A stretch of 7,506 bases of DNA from JAICIG01 sp035532215 (GTDB lineage Bacteria > Planctomycetota > Planctomycetia > Pirellulales > JAICIG01): positions 1 to 7,506 of the forward strand of contig DATKRK010000320.1 in NCBI GenBank assembly GCA_035532215.1. The letters are read 5' to 3'. Shown here piece by piece: positions 1-6,190 of the stretch (within the stretch, counting starts at the first letter, position 1; each line of letters begins with the position of its first letter). The notes beneath the pieces were generated by a model, which saw only the letters and a list, made by a program, of their open reading frames with translations, made no database searches and had not been told where the DNA came from. The translations under genes and the position numbers were made by a program.

Positions 1-68
1 ATTGTGTAGAATACAGTCGGCCGCCCGAGATTGCCCTACTGCCTCTTCATTTCCGAATTGATAGGTGA

Positions 69-141
69 GGGTGGCTGGCGGCAGAGCGAAGCGATGCCCC
101 AGCGAACTGGGGCTTCGCCTAGGCTCAGCCGCCAGCCACCC
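69..141. repeat. Compound inverted repeat (73-nt stem-loop) downstream of the cytochrome gene
   Basis: A perfect 14-bp inverted repeat (GGGTGGCTGGCGGC at 69-82, its complement at 128-141) encloses a second nested structure. After one A-A mismatch (83/127), GAG 84-86 can pair with CTC 124-126. Alternatively GCGAA 86-90 pairs with TTCGC 114-118, and GCCCCA 96-101 pairs with TGGGGC 108-113 around a 6-nt loop. It lies 47 bases past the stop codon of the minus-strand cytochrome gene, so it could end or stabilise that transcript. No clear U-tract follows on the minus strand, so a classical intrinsic terminator is not proven. The size and nested symmetry would also fit a small dispersed palindromic element. 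That would need other copies in the genome. Confidence 0.6.
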
Positions 142-188
142 CGCTAGTTCGACTTCGGCGGTGAAACGCCGGCCGCTTGCAACGATCA

Positions 189-2057
189 CTAGCGGCCATA
201 GGCGGCGCTATTGGCCCAGGCGGCGGCCAGCGCGGCGGGGTCGCCGCCAAAATGCTTTCGGAAGGCGGCTTCGAACTCGGCGCCCTTGTGCAATTCGTCG
301 AGCAGGGCCTTGAACTTGGGCATCTTCGTCATTAGCGACTTCATGAAATCGTAGCTCATCGCGGCGCTTTCGCCCGACAGCACGTCGCCCGCCTTGAGGA
401 ATTCGTCGGCAGTGCGGCCGGCGGCCACGGCTTCCTTCGCCTGCTCGTGCCAAAGCTTGCCCAGCGGGTCTTTCGGCTCCGCCCGAGCGGCGATCACGCG
501 GGCCGCGCCCAGCGAAAACCAGCGGGGCATTTTGCCCTGATTCTCCAGATAAGCGCCGGCGAAATCGAGCGCGAGCAACAGCGGCAGCGACTGGTCGTCG
601 TCGACCGAAGCCACCAGGCAGCCGTAGCAATCGATGATGTTGTATCGCCAGTGAGCGCGCCAATCGGCCGGCAGTTCGCGGCGCTCGACCATCGTGCCGA
701 ACTCGGTGTAATCGAAGTGCTTGGCCAAGGCGAACAACGTGACTTTGCCCTTGACGAACGGCTGCCCGGCGCGGACTTGCAAGAGCTTCGCCACTTTGCC
801 TTGCTGGGTCTTGGCCAATTCGGCCAGTTCCGTCATCCGCACGGTGGAAAGATTGCCGAGCAGGATGAACTGCTCCGCTTCGAGCTTGACCGGCGCCACG
901 TCGGGATTGGCCAGCCGCCAGGTTTTTTCGGCCAAGTCGGAACGCATGGCGGCCAACTCTTCGTGCGTCATCTTCGAGGCGACCATCGTCCGCACGGCGA
1001 CATCGATCGACTCGTTGAGGTCGGCCCAGTCGTATTTGGCGCCATCGGCGATCCATTGCTCGAATTTCTTGATGACCTCTTCCGCCAACGGATCTCTTCT
1101 GAGCGGCATCCGGTCGCCGGCCGTGCCGCGCAGCTTCTTGATGAGCAGGCTGTCGGCGGCCTTGCCCGGCACGATCGCCGCGCCGCTGTCGCCGCCTCGC
1201 AACAGCCCGCTGAACGTGCTCAAGTTAAGCCGGCCCGCCGGCTGCATGCCTGAATGGCACTCGACGCAATTGCCGACCACGATCGCTCCCAGATCGCGAA
1301 TGAACTGCACGGACTCGTTGCCCGACGCCCTCACGGCCTGCAAGCTGGGCGTCTCGCCGGGGTTCGCCGGGCGGGGGGCCGCCAAAGGCGCCGATTCGCT
1401 CGGACCGTCGAACTTGGCGCCGGCGTTGATCCAGGCGGCGATCAGCGTCAGTTCGGCCGGCGACAGCGGAACGCCTCCGCGCGGCATATCGCCGCTCTGC
1501 AACACGTCCATCAAGCGGCTGCCTTCCGCCTTGCCGGGCTGAAACACCGTTCCGCCTTCCGAGCCTTTCTTGAGATCGGCGAACGTCGCCATGCTGAAGC
1601 CGCCCTTGGCCATTTGGATGTGGCAGTTTGCACAGCGGGCGTTGAAGATCGGAAAGACCTGCTTGGTGAAGCTGATCTCATTTGCCGTCGGCTTGGCGGG
1701 AGCAGGCTTTTTGGGCTTGGCTCGGGGCGCGGGTTTGGGCTTGTTGGCGGCCGACTTGCGTTTCAACAGCAGCTCGCCCGCCGCGACCTTCTTTTCCAGC
1801 ACTGCCAGCCTGGGGTCGTGCTTGGCGTCTCCTTGGGATAGGTCCGACAGCAGCGTTTGGGCGGCCCCCAGTCGCTCGGAGGATTCTTCGATTTCCCCCG
1901 CTTTGAGCAGCGCCGGCAATTCCTTGAGCGATTGCACGGCTGCGGCGATTTGCTGCTTTTGCGCCTCGGTCGCGGCCGCGAAAAGCTCGGCGGCGCCGAA
2001 AGCGGTCGTCAGTAACGCCAGTCCCGCACATGCATGAACCAAACGCCGGATGCGCAT
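189..2057 (-). CDS. Exported dihaem Planctomycete-type cytochrome c protein with degenerate peptidase-MA-like C-terminal domain
   Basis: Predicted 622-aa exported protein. Residues 1-28 form a signal peptide (MRIRRLVHACAG, a hydrophobic core, then AAELFAA). Residues 30-100 are charged and helical, followed by a Lys/Pro/Ala linker at 100-125. Two Planctomycete cytochrome C (PSCyt1-like) domains follow. The first has CANCH 142-146 with candidate axial Met191 (GDMPRGG) and ends at AAWINAGAKF. The second has CVECH 264-268 with candidate Met317 (RMPLRRD) and ends at EQWIADGAKY. Haem attachment implies a location outside the cytoplasmic membrane. Residues about 380-620 resemble DUF1570/peptidase-MA gluzincins. 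However, the place expected to read HExxH reads LDFAG (497-501), and the downstream WLsEGlA motif reads WFSLGAA (513-519), so the zinc ligands and catalytic Glu appear lost. An ATG start 99 bases inside the longest frame was chosen because it begins the signal peptide and has GAGAGG eight bases upstream. Redox partner and substrate are unknown. The haem domains are secure; the protease-like assignment is by eye. Confidence 0.88.
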   Translation of the reverse strand: MRIRRLVHACAGLALLTTAFGAAELFAAATEAQKQQIAAAVQSLKELPALLKAGEIEESSERLGAAQTLLSDLSQGDAKHDPRLAVLEKKVAAGELLLKRKSAANKPKPAPRAKPKKPAPAKPTANEISFTKQVFPIFNARCANCHIQMAKGGFSMATFADLKKGSEGGTVFQPGKAEGSRLMDVLQSGDMPRGGVPLSPAELTLIAAWINAGAKFDGPSESAPLAAPRPANPGETPSLQAVRASGNESVQFIRDLGAIVVGNCVECHSGMQPAGRLNLSTFSGLLRGGDSGAAIVPGKAADSLLIKKLRGTAGDRMPLRRDPLAEEVIKKFEQWIADGAKYDWADLNESIDVAVRTMVASKMTHEELAAMRSDLAEKTWRLANPDVAPVKLEAEQFILLGNLSTVRMTELAELAKTQQGKVAKLLQVRAGQPFVKGKVTLFALAKHFDYTEFGTMVERRELPADWRAHWRYNIIDCYGCLVASVDDDQSLPLLLALDFAGAYLENQGKMPRWFSLGAARVIAARAEPKDPLGKLWHEQAKEAVAAGRTADEFLKAGDVLSGESAAMSYDFMKSLMTKMPKFKALLDELHKGAEFEAAFRKHFGGDPAALAAAWANSAAYGR

Positions 2058-2065
2058 GCCGTTTG

Positions 2066-2071
2066 CCTCTC
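2066..2071 (-). promoter_or_regulatory. Ribosome-binding site fixing the cytochrome start
   Basis: On the minus strand GAGAGG stands eight bases before the ATG at 2057. It decides in favour of this start over the longer in-frame extension to 2156, whose extra 33 residues would place charged sequence ahead of the signal peptide. Confidence 0.65.
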
Positions 2072-2166
2072 TCGATAGTTTTCGGGCGTCCGCTATTTCC
2101 GCTCTAGCGGACCGAACGGCTCGAATTGCGTCGGGCGGAGTCGCTGTGCGCAACAAGCCGGGGGCT

Positions 2167-2197
2167 ATTATAAGGCAATGGCAGGATCTGCGTCCAA
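2167..2197 (-). promoter_or_regulatory. Candidate sigma-70-type promoter for the cytochrome gene
   Basis: Reading the minus strand, a perfect TATAAT (2172 to 2167) is preceded 19 bases upstream by TTGGAC (2197 to 2192). The -10 box is ideal, but the -35 matches only its TTG half and the spacer is longer than the usual 17. Transcription would start near 2160 and give a leader of about 100 bases. The site lies in the 149-base gap after the HELGH gene, so the cytochrome need not depend on read-through from it. Confidence 0.4.
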
Positions 2198-2206
2198 CTT
2201 ATTCCG

Positions 2207-2905
2207 CTAGCGGCGAGAGTGGCGCCGACGAACTTGCTTGGGATCGCGGCAGCGTCCGGGGGTCGCCTGGTAGCCATATCGTACGGCGAACCATTCGGCG
2301 AATCGCTCGCGGTCGACCTGCCGCGAATTGCGGTCGTCGAGCAGGTGACCGAGTTCGTGAATCAGAATATTGTTGAGGTAAAAGTCCTTGATGGCCTCTT
2401 CCGTCCAAACCAGCGACCAGGTGTCGCGATTCTCTTGGATCCAGCGGCCGCCGTACATCCGGGCCTCGTTCACCTGATTGGGCTTGGGCGGCTGGTTATA
2501 ACTCTCGACCAGCGAGTCTTCGATCGGGTAAAGATAAATCGCCGAGCCCCATTGCATGCCATAACAGGGAAAGCTTTGCTTCTTGCGCGTCATGCGACTG
2601 AACTGGATGACTTCCAGGGGCCGCACGAATTCGTCCGGCAATCCAGCCAACCGCTGACGCACCTCCGCGGGCGTAACGACGTGTCGATATCCGGCGCCAG
2701 GCGGCTGCACCCAAACGCGATACCCCGAGCCGTCCTCTCGCGGCTCGTGCCAATCTTCCGGCGGCACGAATGGCAATCGCTCGTTCATTTGTCCGCCGCG
2801 GGCGCGCTTGCTCAACGGCGCCGCCCAGGCCGATCGGGCGACGGCGACTCGATTCGTCAGTCTGGGAATTCGTCCTCCTGCATTCAATGGACGCTTGCGG
2901 CTCAT
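2207..2905 (-). CDS. Putative zincin-type metallopeptidase-like protein (HELGH motif)
   Basis: Predicted 232-aa protein without a recognisable signal peptide. Its only diagnostic motif is HELGH at residues 183-187 in a helix-like context (NNILIHELGHLLDD). This is followed by DRERFAEWFA (198-207), where Glu200 or Glu204 could be the third zinc ligand, an ImmA/IrrE- or gluzincin-like arrangement. Residues 41-170 are rich in Trp, Tyr and Pro and are not a family I recognise. The N-terminal 40 residues and the last 15 (RCRDPKQVRRRHSRR) are strongly basic, so nucleic-acid or membrane-surface contact is possible. The ATG at 2905 was chosen because GAGG lies nine bases upstream. A TTG at 2929 would add eight residues. 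An ATG at 2788 (MNERLPF) would remove the basic N-terminus but has only a weak ribosome-binding site. Substrate unknown. It sits 149 bases upstream of the cytochrome gene on the same strand. Confidence 0.72.
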   Translation of the reverse strand: MSRKRPLNAGGRIPRLTNRVAVARSAWAAPLSKRARGGQMNERLPFVPPEDWHEPREDGSGYRVWVQPPGAGYRHVVTPAEVRQRLAGLPDEFVRPLEVIQFSRMTRKKQSFPCYGMQWGSAIYLYPIEDSLVESYNQPPKPNQVNEARMYGGRWIQENRDTWSLVWTEEAIKDFYLNNILIHELGHLLDDRNSRQVDRERFAEWFAVRYGYQATPGRCRDPKQVRRRHSRR

Positions 2906-2914
2906 CGCGGACGA

Positions 2915-2918
2915 CCTC
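2915..2918 (-). promoter_or_regulatory. Ribosome-binding site supporting the HELGH gene start
   Basis: GAGG on the minus strand lies nine bases before the ATG at 2905. It is the best Shine-Dalgarno match among the three possible starts (2929 TTG, 2905 ATG, 2788 ATG), so it retains the basic N-terminal extension. Confidence 0.45.
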
Positions 2919-3051
2919 GTTAATTGCAAAGCTCAACGTTGTTTTGTTAATGGGTGCTGATCGCCAATCCTCGTGCAGGCGACATTGAGCGGCCGCCTCT
3001 TCCTCGCTTTTCCACCCGAAGCCGGGCGAAGACCTCGCTTGGCTGGCAAAC

Positions 3052-3069
3052 TACTGGAGACTTCCAGTA
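3052..3069. repeat. Short perfect hairpin in the intergenic gap
   Basis: TACTGGA (3052-3058) and its exact complement TCCAGTA (3063-3069) flank a GACT loop. A seven-base-pair stem of moderate GC content has no poly-U tail on either strand, so it is not an obvious terminator. It lies about 150 bases upstream of the HELGH gene start and could be an operator or mRNA leader element, or chance. Confidence 0.3.
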
Positions 3070-3258
3070 ATCCCATCCTAGGTAGAGCCGGCGATGGAAA
3101 ACAAGTGAACACCGTAAATTGCTTGTTATAAACAACTTACGTCAATCGAATCGCCGCAGAGATGTCCCGCGAGCGGCGAAAGAACGATAGTCGGCGAACC
3201 TGGGCAGATTGGCCCGAGGCTTCCGCTTGGCGCAAGTTTAAGGCCCGTCGGCGGCTTT

Positions 3259-4797
3259 TTATGTGTGAGCGATGACCAGCACAATCAGCGCGATGCCGAC
3301 GATGATCGCGAGTGTGGTCAAGCCGATCACGAGCAAGCCCGGCCATGACGACCCGCGGCCGATGCCGGAGTCGATGCCCGAGCCCGATTTACGAGCGAGT
3401 CGCGCGCTAGCGAGATTGAGTTGACTGTCTTCGACCTTGATGGTGAACGCTTCCAACTCGTCGAGCGGCTTGGCGACCGGAAGCTTCTTGGCCTTCTTCG
3501 AACCGCCTTGGGAGCCGCCTACTTTAGAACTGCCGCCGGCGCCGCGTTTCAGTTGCGGATCGCTGTCGAGCACCTGATCTTTGCCGGGGCCCTTGATCGT
3601 GGGCCGTTCGAGATTGGAAGCCGTATCGACCAGCGAAGTCGGCTGGCCGCCCAAAGCAGGGCGCTTCGCTTGCGCCGCGGCGGTCGCATGGTTCGCAGCC
3701 AGATCGGGCCGCGGGCTTTTGCGCTGCGCGGCGGCGAGGCTGGCGGCGCGGGGGTAGTTTTCGCGGGCCAGCAGCCATGCGGTCAGCGCTTGGCTGACTT
3801 CAGTCGCCGTTTGATAGCGTTTCTCGGCCGATTTGGCCATCATTTTGCTGCAAATCGCCAACAGTTCGGCCGGCGCGTCGGGCCGATCTTTGAGAATGCT
3901 GGCCGGCTCCTCGGTCTGATGCTTCATCAACCGTTGCGGCAGCGTCCCGTCGGGAAAGGGCGGATGAGCCGTGAGAATGTAGTAGAGCGTACATCCCAGG
4001 CTGTAGAGGTCGGCCCGCGAATCGACGCTGTGGCTGTTGAGCGCCTGCTCGGGCGCCAGATAGTCGGCCGTGCCGAGGACGTTTTCGTCGTGGGCGATCG
4101 TGAGCGAGGCCTGCGAGTCGTCGGCGAAGCGGGCCAGCCCCAGATCGAGCACTTTGACCGTGCCTTGGGCGTCGACGAGCAAATTCGCCGGCTTGACGTC
4201 GCGGTGGATCAGGCCCATTCGATGGGCATGCGCCAGCCCCTCGGCCGCCTGGCGGATATAGTCGGCCGCGGCTTCGTAGCCTAGCACCCCCTGCCGTTTG
4301 ACCATTTGCTGGAGGTCGAGCCCCTGCACGTACTCCATGACCAAATAATGCGTGTCGCCCTCGTTGTCGACGTCGTAGGCGTGAACGATGTTCGGATGAT
4401 CGAGCGCTGCGACCGCCCGCGCCTCGCGGTAGAACCGCGCCAGATAGGACGAATCGTTCACGCGGTGCTTGGGCAGCACCTTGATCGCCACCCGCCGCTG
4501 CATGTTGATGTGCTCGGCCAGGTAGACCGCGCTCATGCCGCCGGTGCCCAAGTGGTCGAGCAGCTTGTATTTGCCCAGGAAAAAGCCTTTGCTGCGGCCT
4601 TCGAGCAGCTTGTTGCACTGCCAGCGGGTGAGCAGCCCGGCGTCGAGCAGGGCCCGCGAGACTTGCTGGGGATCGTCGCAGGCTTCTTTGCCGTGGCGTT
4701 GTTCGAGTTCGGCAAGCGCCCGCGAAAGTTGGTCTTTGTCGACCAACTCGCTACGTCTCACCAGGTCGATCAACGTATCGACTTTAAGCTTGCTCAT
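3259..4797 (-). CDS. Membrane-anchored Hanks-type Ser/Thr protein kinase
   Basis: 512-aa protein that transfers ATP phosphate to Ser/Thr of unknown targets. Residues 1-75 are the helical N-terminal domain often seen on planctomycete kinases (SELVDKDQL, then LLDAGLLTRWQ). The kinase domain spans about 78-345. Its Gly-rich loop is GTGGMSAV 84-91 and its catalytic Lys is Lys106 in VAIK. The catalytic loop is HRDVKPAN 198-205 with Asp200. The metal-binding motif is DLG 218-220 rather than DFG. GTADYLAPE ends at 250, and Asp263 lies in RADLYSLG. All catalytic residues are present, so it should be active. A low-complexity Ala/Lys/Gly/Ser linker (350-445) leads to a single transmembrane helix at about 486-508 that stops four residues before the C-terminus. 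The kinase is therefore cytoplasmic and tail-anchored, with no outside sensor domain. The start fits the family, but no Shine-Dalgarno is visible; a GC palindrome sits 13 bases upstream. Neighbours suggest no specific pathway. Confidence 0.93.
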   Translation of the reverse strand: MSKLKVDTLIDLVRRSELVDKDQLSRALAELEQRHGKEACDDPQQVSRALLDAGLLTRWQCNKLLEGRSKGFFLGKYKLLDHLGTGGMSAVYLAEHINMQRRVAIKVLPKHRVNDSSYLARFYREARAVAALDHPNIVHAYDVDNEGDTHYLVMEYVQGLDLQQMVKRQGVLGYEAAADYIRQAAEGLAHAHRMGLIHRDVKPANLLVDAQGTVKVLDLGLARFADDSQASLTIAHDENVLGTADYLAPEQALNSHSVDSRADLYSLGCTLYYILTAHPPFPDGTLPQRLMKHQTEEPASILKDRPDAPAELLAICSKMMAKSAEKRYQTATEVSQALTAWLLARENYPRAASLAAAQRKSPRPDLAANHATAAAQAKRPALGGQPTSLVDTASNLERPTIKGPGKDQVLDSDPQLKRGAGGSSKVGGSQGGSKKAKKLPVAKPLDELEAFTIKVEDSQLNLASARLARKSGSGIDSGIGRGSSWPGLLVIGLTTLAIIVGIALIVLVIAHT

Positions 4798-5205
4798 GAC
4801 AACGCTACGGGCCGGCGCCGGCGCCGGCCTGCGGCCGAACGGCGACGACGTCCATGTATTGAACTAATCCGAGCGGCCAGGGGCCTTGTTTGGGCCAAAC
4901 GACGCCCGACGCGGGAACCCGCGGGTCTAAGATCGGCGTACGAAACCGGGCCCCATAACCATCGAATGGCCACGCTTTATCCTCTCGAACCTAGCATAGG
5001 TGCTGCGAAGATACCAGCCGGGGATCGTTTTCGTAAAGTGTTTCCGCTAGAATTCTATGTAGATTCGCAGCGCGGAACCAGCCGAGAGGCGCCCTGACCC
5101 ATCCGACGCGCTCGCTCGCGCGCCGTCGGGGCGGCGAACACCGCAGTTGCGTTTACTCCGTGGCGCTTGCTTGTCGAGGATTTGCGAAACGCTGGAATCA
5201 TGGTC
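4798..5205. other. Divergent intergenic region between the kinase and glutaredoxin-like genes
   Basis: About 400 bases with no supportable gene. Because transcription diverges here, promoters for both sides are expected. On the minus strand the best pair I find is TTTACG (5037 to 5032) and TATCTT (5013 to 5008), spaced 18, each matching four of six consensus bases. On the plus strand TAGAAT (5048-5053) is a good -10, but its -35 (TCGTTT, 5025-5030) is poor. The region also holds the palindrome at 4810-4829 and small GC palindromes near 4911-4926. All promoter calls here are weak. Confidence 0.3.
4810..4829. repeat. 20-bp perfect GC palindrome ahead of the kinase start
   Basis: GGCCGGCGCC at 4810-4819 is followed immediately by its reverse complement at 4820-4829. 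The symmetry is perfect and there is no spacer. As RNA it can fold into an eight-pair GC stem with a four-base loop. It ends 13 bases before the kinase ATG (4797), where a ribosome-binding site would normally lie, and no Shine-Dalgarno is visible between them. It could limit translation, act as a binding site for a dimeric regulator, or simply be a GCCGGC-rich low-complexity run. Confidence 0.55.
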
Positions 5206-5445
5206 ATGAATGCTCCAGCCGTTATTCTCTACACCCGCGTCGGCTGCCATCTTTGCGACGACGCCAAGGCCCTCTTGATCCGGCACGGACTCTCGCCCGC
5301 CGAGATCGACGTCGACCAAGATGCGGCGCTGCGGGCACGATACGACCAGTGCGTCCCGGTCGTGGTCATCGACGGCGTCGAACGGTTCCGCGGGCAGGTC
5401 AACGAAGTTTTACTGCGGCGCCTTGTCGAGCATCGAGAAGCTTGA
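5206..5445 (+). CDS. Glutaredoxin-like thiol-disulfide protein (DUF836-like)
   Basis: Small 79-aa thioredoxin-fold protein. A first beta strand (PAVILYTRVG) leads to a CxxC redox centre, Cys14-His-Leu-Cys17, at the start of the first helix. The cis-proline motif follows at Val50-Pro51 (CVPVVVIDGVERF). The length and VGCHLCDDA signature fit the glutaredoxin-like DUF836 family rather than classical CPYC glutaredoxin. It presumably acts in the cytoplasm on protein disulfides or as a carrier; its partner is unknown. Three starts are possible: TTG 5167, ATG 5200 and ATG 5206. I chose 5206 because it begins directly at the first strand and has GGA nine bases upstream; 5200 is nearly as good. The stop TGA shares its last base with the ATG of the next gene, indicating translational coupling. 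Confidence 0.82.
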   Translation: MNAPAVILYTRVGCHLCDDAKALLIRHGLSPAEIDVDQDAALRARYDQCVPVVVIDGVERFRGQVNEVLLRRLVEHREA

Positions 5446-6113
5446 TGCGGCAATTGGGCATGTTCGCCAAGTTCTGGGCGCCGGGCAAGGTTAAAACGCG
5501 GCTCGCCGCGGCGATCGGCGCCGAGCAAGCCGCCGAGTTGCACGCGGTCTTCGTCCGCACGTTGCTGGCTCGCTTTGCGAAAACAGCCGAGCGTCGCGTC
5601 TTAGCCTTTTCCCCGCCGGAAAGGCGGGCCGAATTCGAGGCGCTCGCGGCGGGTTCCTGGCTGCTCGAACCGCAGACTTCGGGCGATCTGGGCCAGCGGA
5701 TGCGGTGTTATTTCGACAGCGCTTTCGCCGCCGGCGCCGAGCGCGTCGTATTGATCGGCTCCGACGCCCCAACCCTACCCGCCAGCTATATCGAAGCCGC
5801 CTTCGAGCGTCTTGCCGATTGCCCGGTGGTGCTCGGGCCGGCGGACGACGGGGGATACTACCTGATTGGCGCCTCGCACCAGTCGCCGCCGATCTTCGAT
5901 ACGATCGCCTGGAGCCAGCCCACCGTGTATGCGGAAACGGTCTCTGTGCTGAAGTCGGCGGAACTGGATTATTACGCGCTGGCCGGCTGGTATGACGTCG
6001 ACGTGCTCGACGATCTTAAGCGCCTGAACGCCGAATTGAGCGACAGCCACGATGATTCGGCGCCGCTGGACGAACTGGCCCGCGAGGTGAGGCGCGCGCT
6101 CGGCGCCCCGTAG
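5445..6113 (+). CDS. TIGR04282/DUF2064 family glycosyl- or nucleotidyl-transferase
   Basis: 222-aa protein with a GT-A/nucleotidyltransferase fold. The N-terminal nucleotide-binding signature MFAKFWAPGKVKTRL (6-20) is the family hallmark. LIGSDAPTLP (103-112) holds the likely metal-binding Asp107, and GPADDGGYYLIG (131-142) is the second conserved loop. The family is related to CofC/MobA-type enzymes. Databases often name it an arsenosugar-biosynthesis glycosyltransferase because some members neighbour arsS; no arsenic gene is visible here, so the substrate is open. The start overlaps the glutaredoxin-like stop as TGATG, with GAGAAG just upstream. An in-frame extension back to 5160 exists but would overlap that whole gene and adds nothing family-like. 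The final TAG codon lies inside a repeat unit beginning GTAG, so the C-terminus may have been set by insertion of that repeat. Confidence 0.87.
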   Translation: MRQLGMFAKFWAPGKVKTRLAAAIGAEQAAELHAVFVRTLLARFAKTAERRVLAFSPPERRAEFEALAAGSWLLEPQTSGDLGQRMRCYFDSAFAAGAERVVLIGSDAPTLPASYIEAAFERLADCPVVLGPADDGGYYLIGASHQSPPIFDTIAWSQPTVYAETVSVLKSAELDYYALAGWYDVDVLDDLKRLNAELSDSHDDSAPLDELAREVRRALGAP

Positions 6114-6190
6114 ATGCGGCATCCCTGCCGCATTTCGTAAGTGGATGCGGCATCCCTGCCGCAATTAATAAAGCGGCAGGGATGCCGCTT
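6110..6190. repeat. REP/BIME-like cluster: three GTAG-headed hairpin units, two direct and one inverted
   Basis: Each unit is a four-base head, a GCGGCA stem, a TCCC loop and a TGCCGC stem. Unit 1 (6110-6133) has head GTAG and an eight-pair stem opening with AT. Unit 2 (6141-6164) has head GTGG and a seven-pair stem. Unit 3 (6171-6198 including its head, minus orientation) has head GTAG and an eight-pair stem opening with AA and closing with TT. The outer stem bases differ between units 1 and 3 on both sides, yet pairing is kept, a sign that the hairpin is what is conserved. A G/T-RG head plus hairpin, in direct and inverted copies between genes, is the known layout of REP elements and their BIME clusters, mobilised by RAYT (Y1 transposase-like) proteins. 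No RAYT gene is in this window. Unit 1 overlaps the stop codon of the gene before it. Confidence 0.7.
6147..6188. terminator. Possible bidirectional terminator formed by repeat units 2 and 3
   Basis: The 16-base cores of units 2 (6147-6162) and 3 (6173-6188) are exact reverse complements, separated by ten AT-rich bases. They can form one long, very stable stem-loop 33 bases after the DUF2064 stop codon. No strong U-tract follows, so it may work more as an mRNA end-stabilising structure than an intrinsic terminator. It separates the glutaredoxin/DUF2064 pair from thiO. Confidence 0.4.

Larger units (their letters stand above)
2906..3258. other. 353-base intergenic gap between the kinase and HELGH genes
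   Basis: No convincing gene is seen here. The only reading frame (2947-3135, minus, 62 codons) has no recognisable motif or ribosome-binding site. The gap contains a short perfect hairpin at 3052-3069. It also has an AT-rich stretch around 3118-3140 with a TTGTT-ATA-AACAA palindrome. No pair of -35/-10 boxes with normal spacing was found there. Immediately beyond the kinase stop codon there is no strong terminator hairpin on the minus strand. Confidence 0.5.

Noticed and set aside
65..313. 82-codon plus-strand frame at the window start
   Set aside because: Arg-rich sequence running through the palindrome and the antisense of the cytochrome 3' end; no support as a gene.
447..1253. Long plus-strand reading frame opposite the cytochrome gene
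   Set aside because: It is antisense to a gene with clear haem motifs, has low-complexity Arg/Gln/His-rich sequence and no recognisable domain; typical shadow frame in GC-rich DNA.
2219..2923. Plus-strand frame of 234 codons opposite the HELGH gene
   Set aside because: It mirrors the minus-strand gene almost exactly, has no motif or ribosome-binding site, and the minus strand carries the HELGH signature.
2947..3135. 62-codon minus-strand frame in the gap
   Set aside because: No ribosome-binding site, no motif and mixed composition; too weak to call a gene.
3231..3260. Possible terminator just after the kinase stop codon
   Set aside because: A GCC/GGC stem of three pairs followed by TTTTT appears only on the plus strand, opposite to the kinase, and is too short to trust.
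3421..4284. Plus-strand frame of 287 codons opposite the kinase
   Set aside because: The minus strand has all kinase motifs in order; the antisense frame is Arg-rich and featureless.
5160..5444. In-frame upstream extension of the DUF2064 gene
   Set aside because: It would overlap the whole glutaredoxin-like gene, and the family signature starts at MFAKF just after the ATG at 5445.
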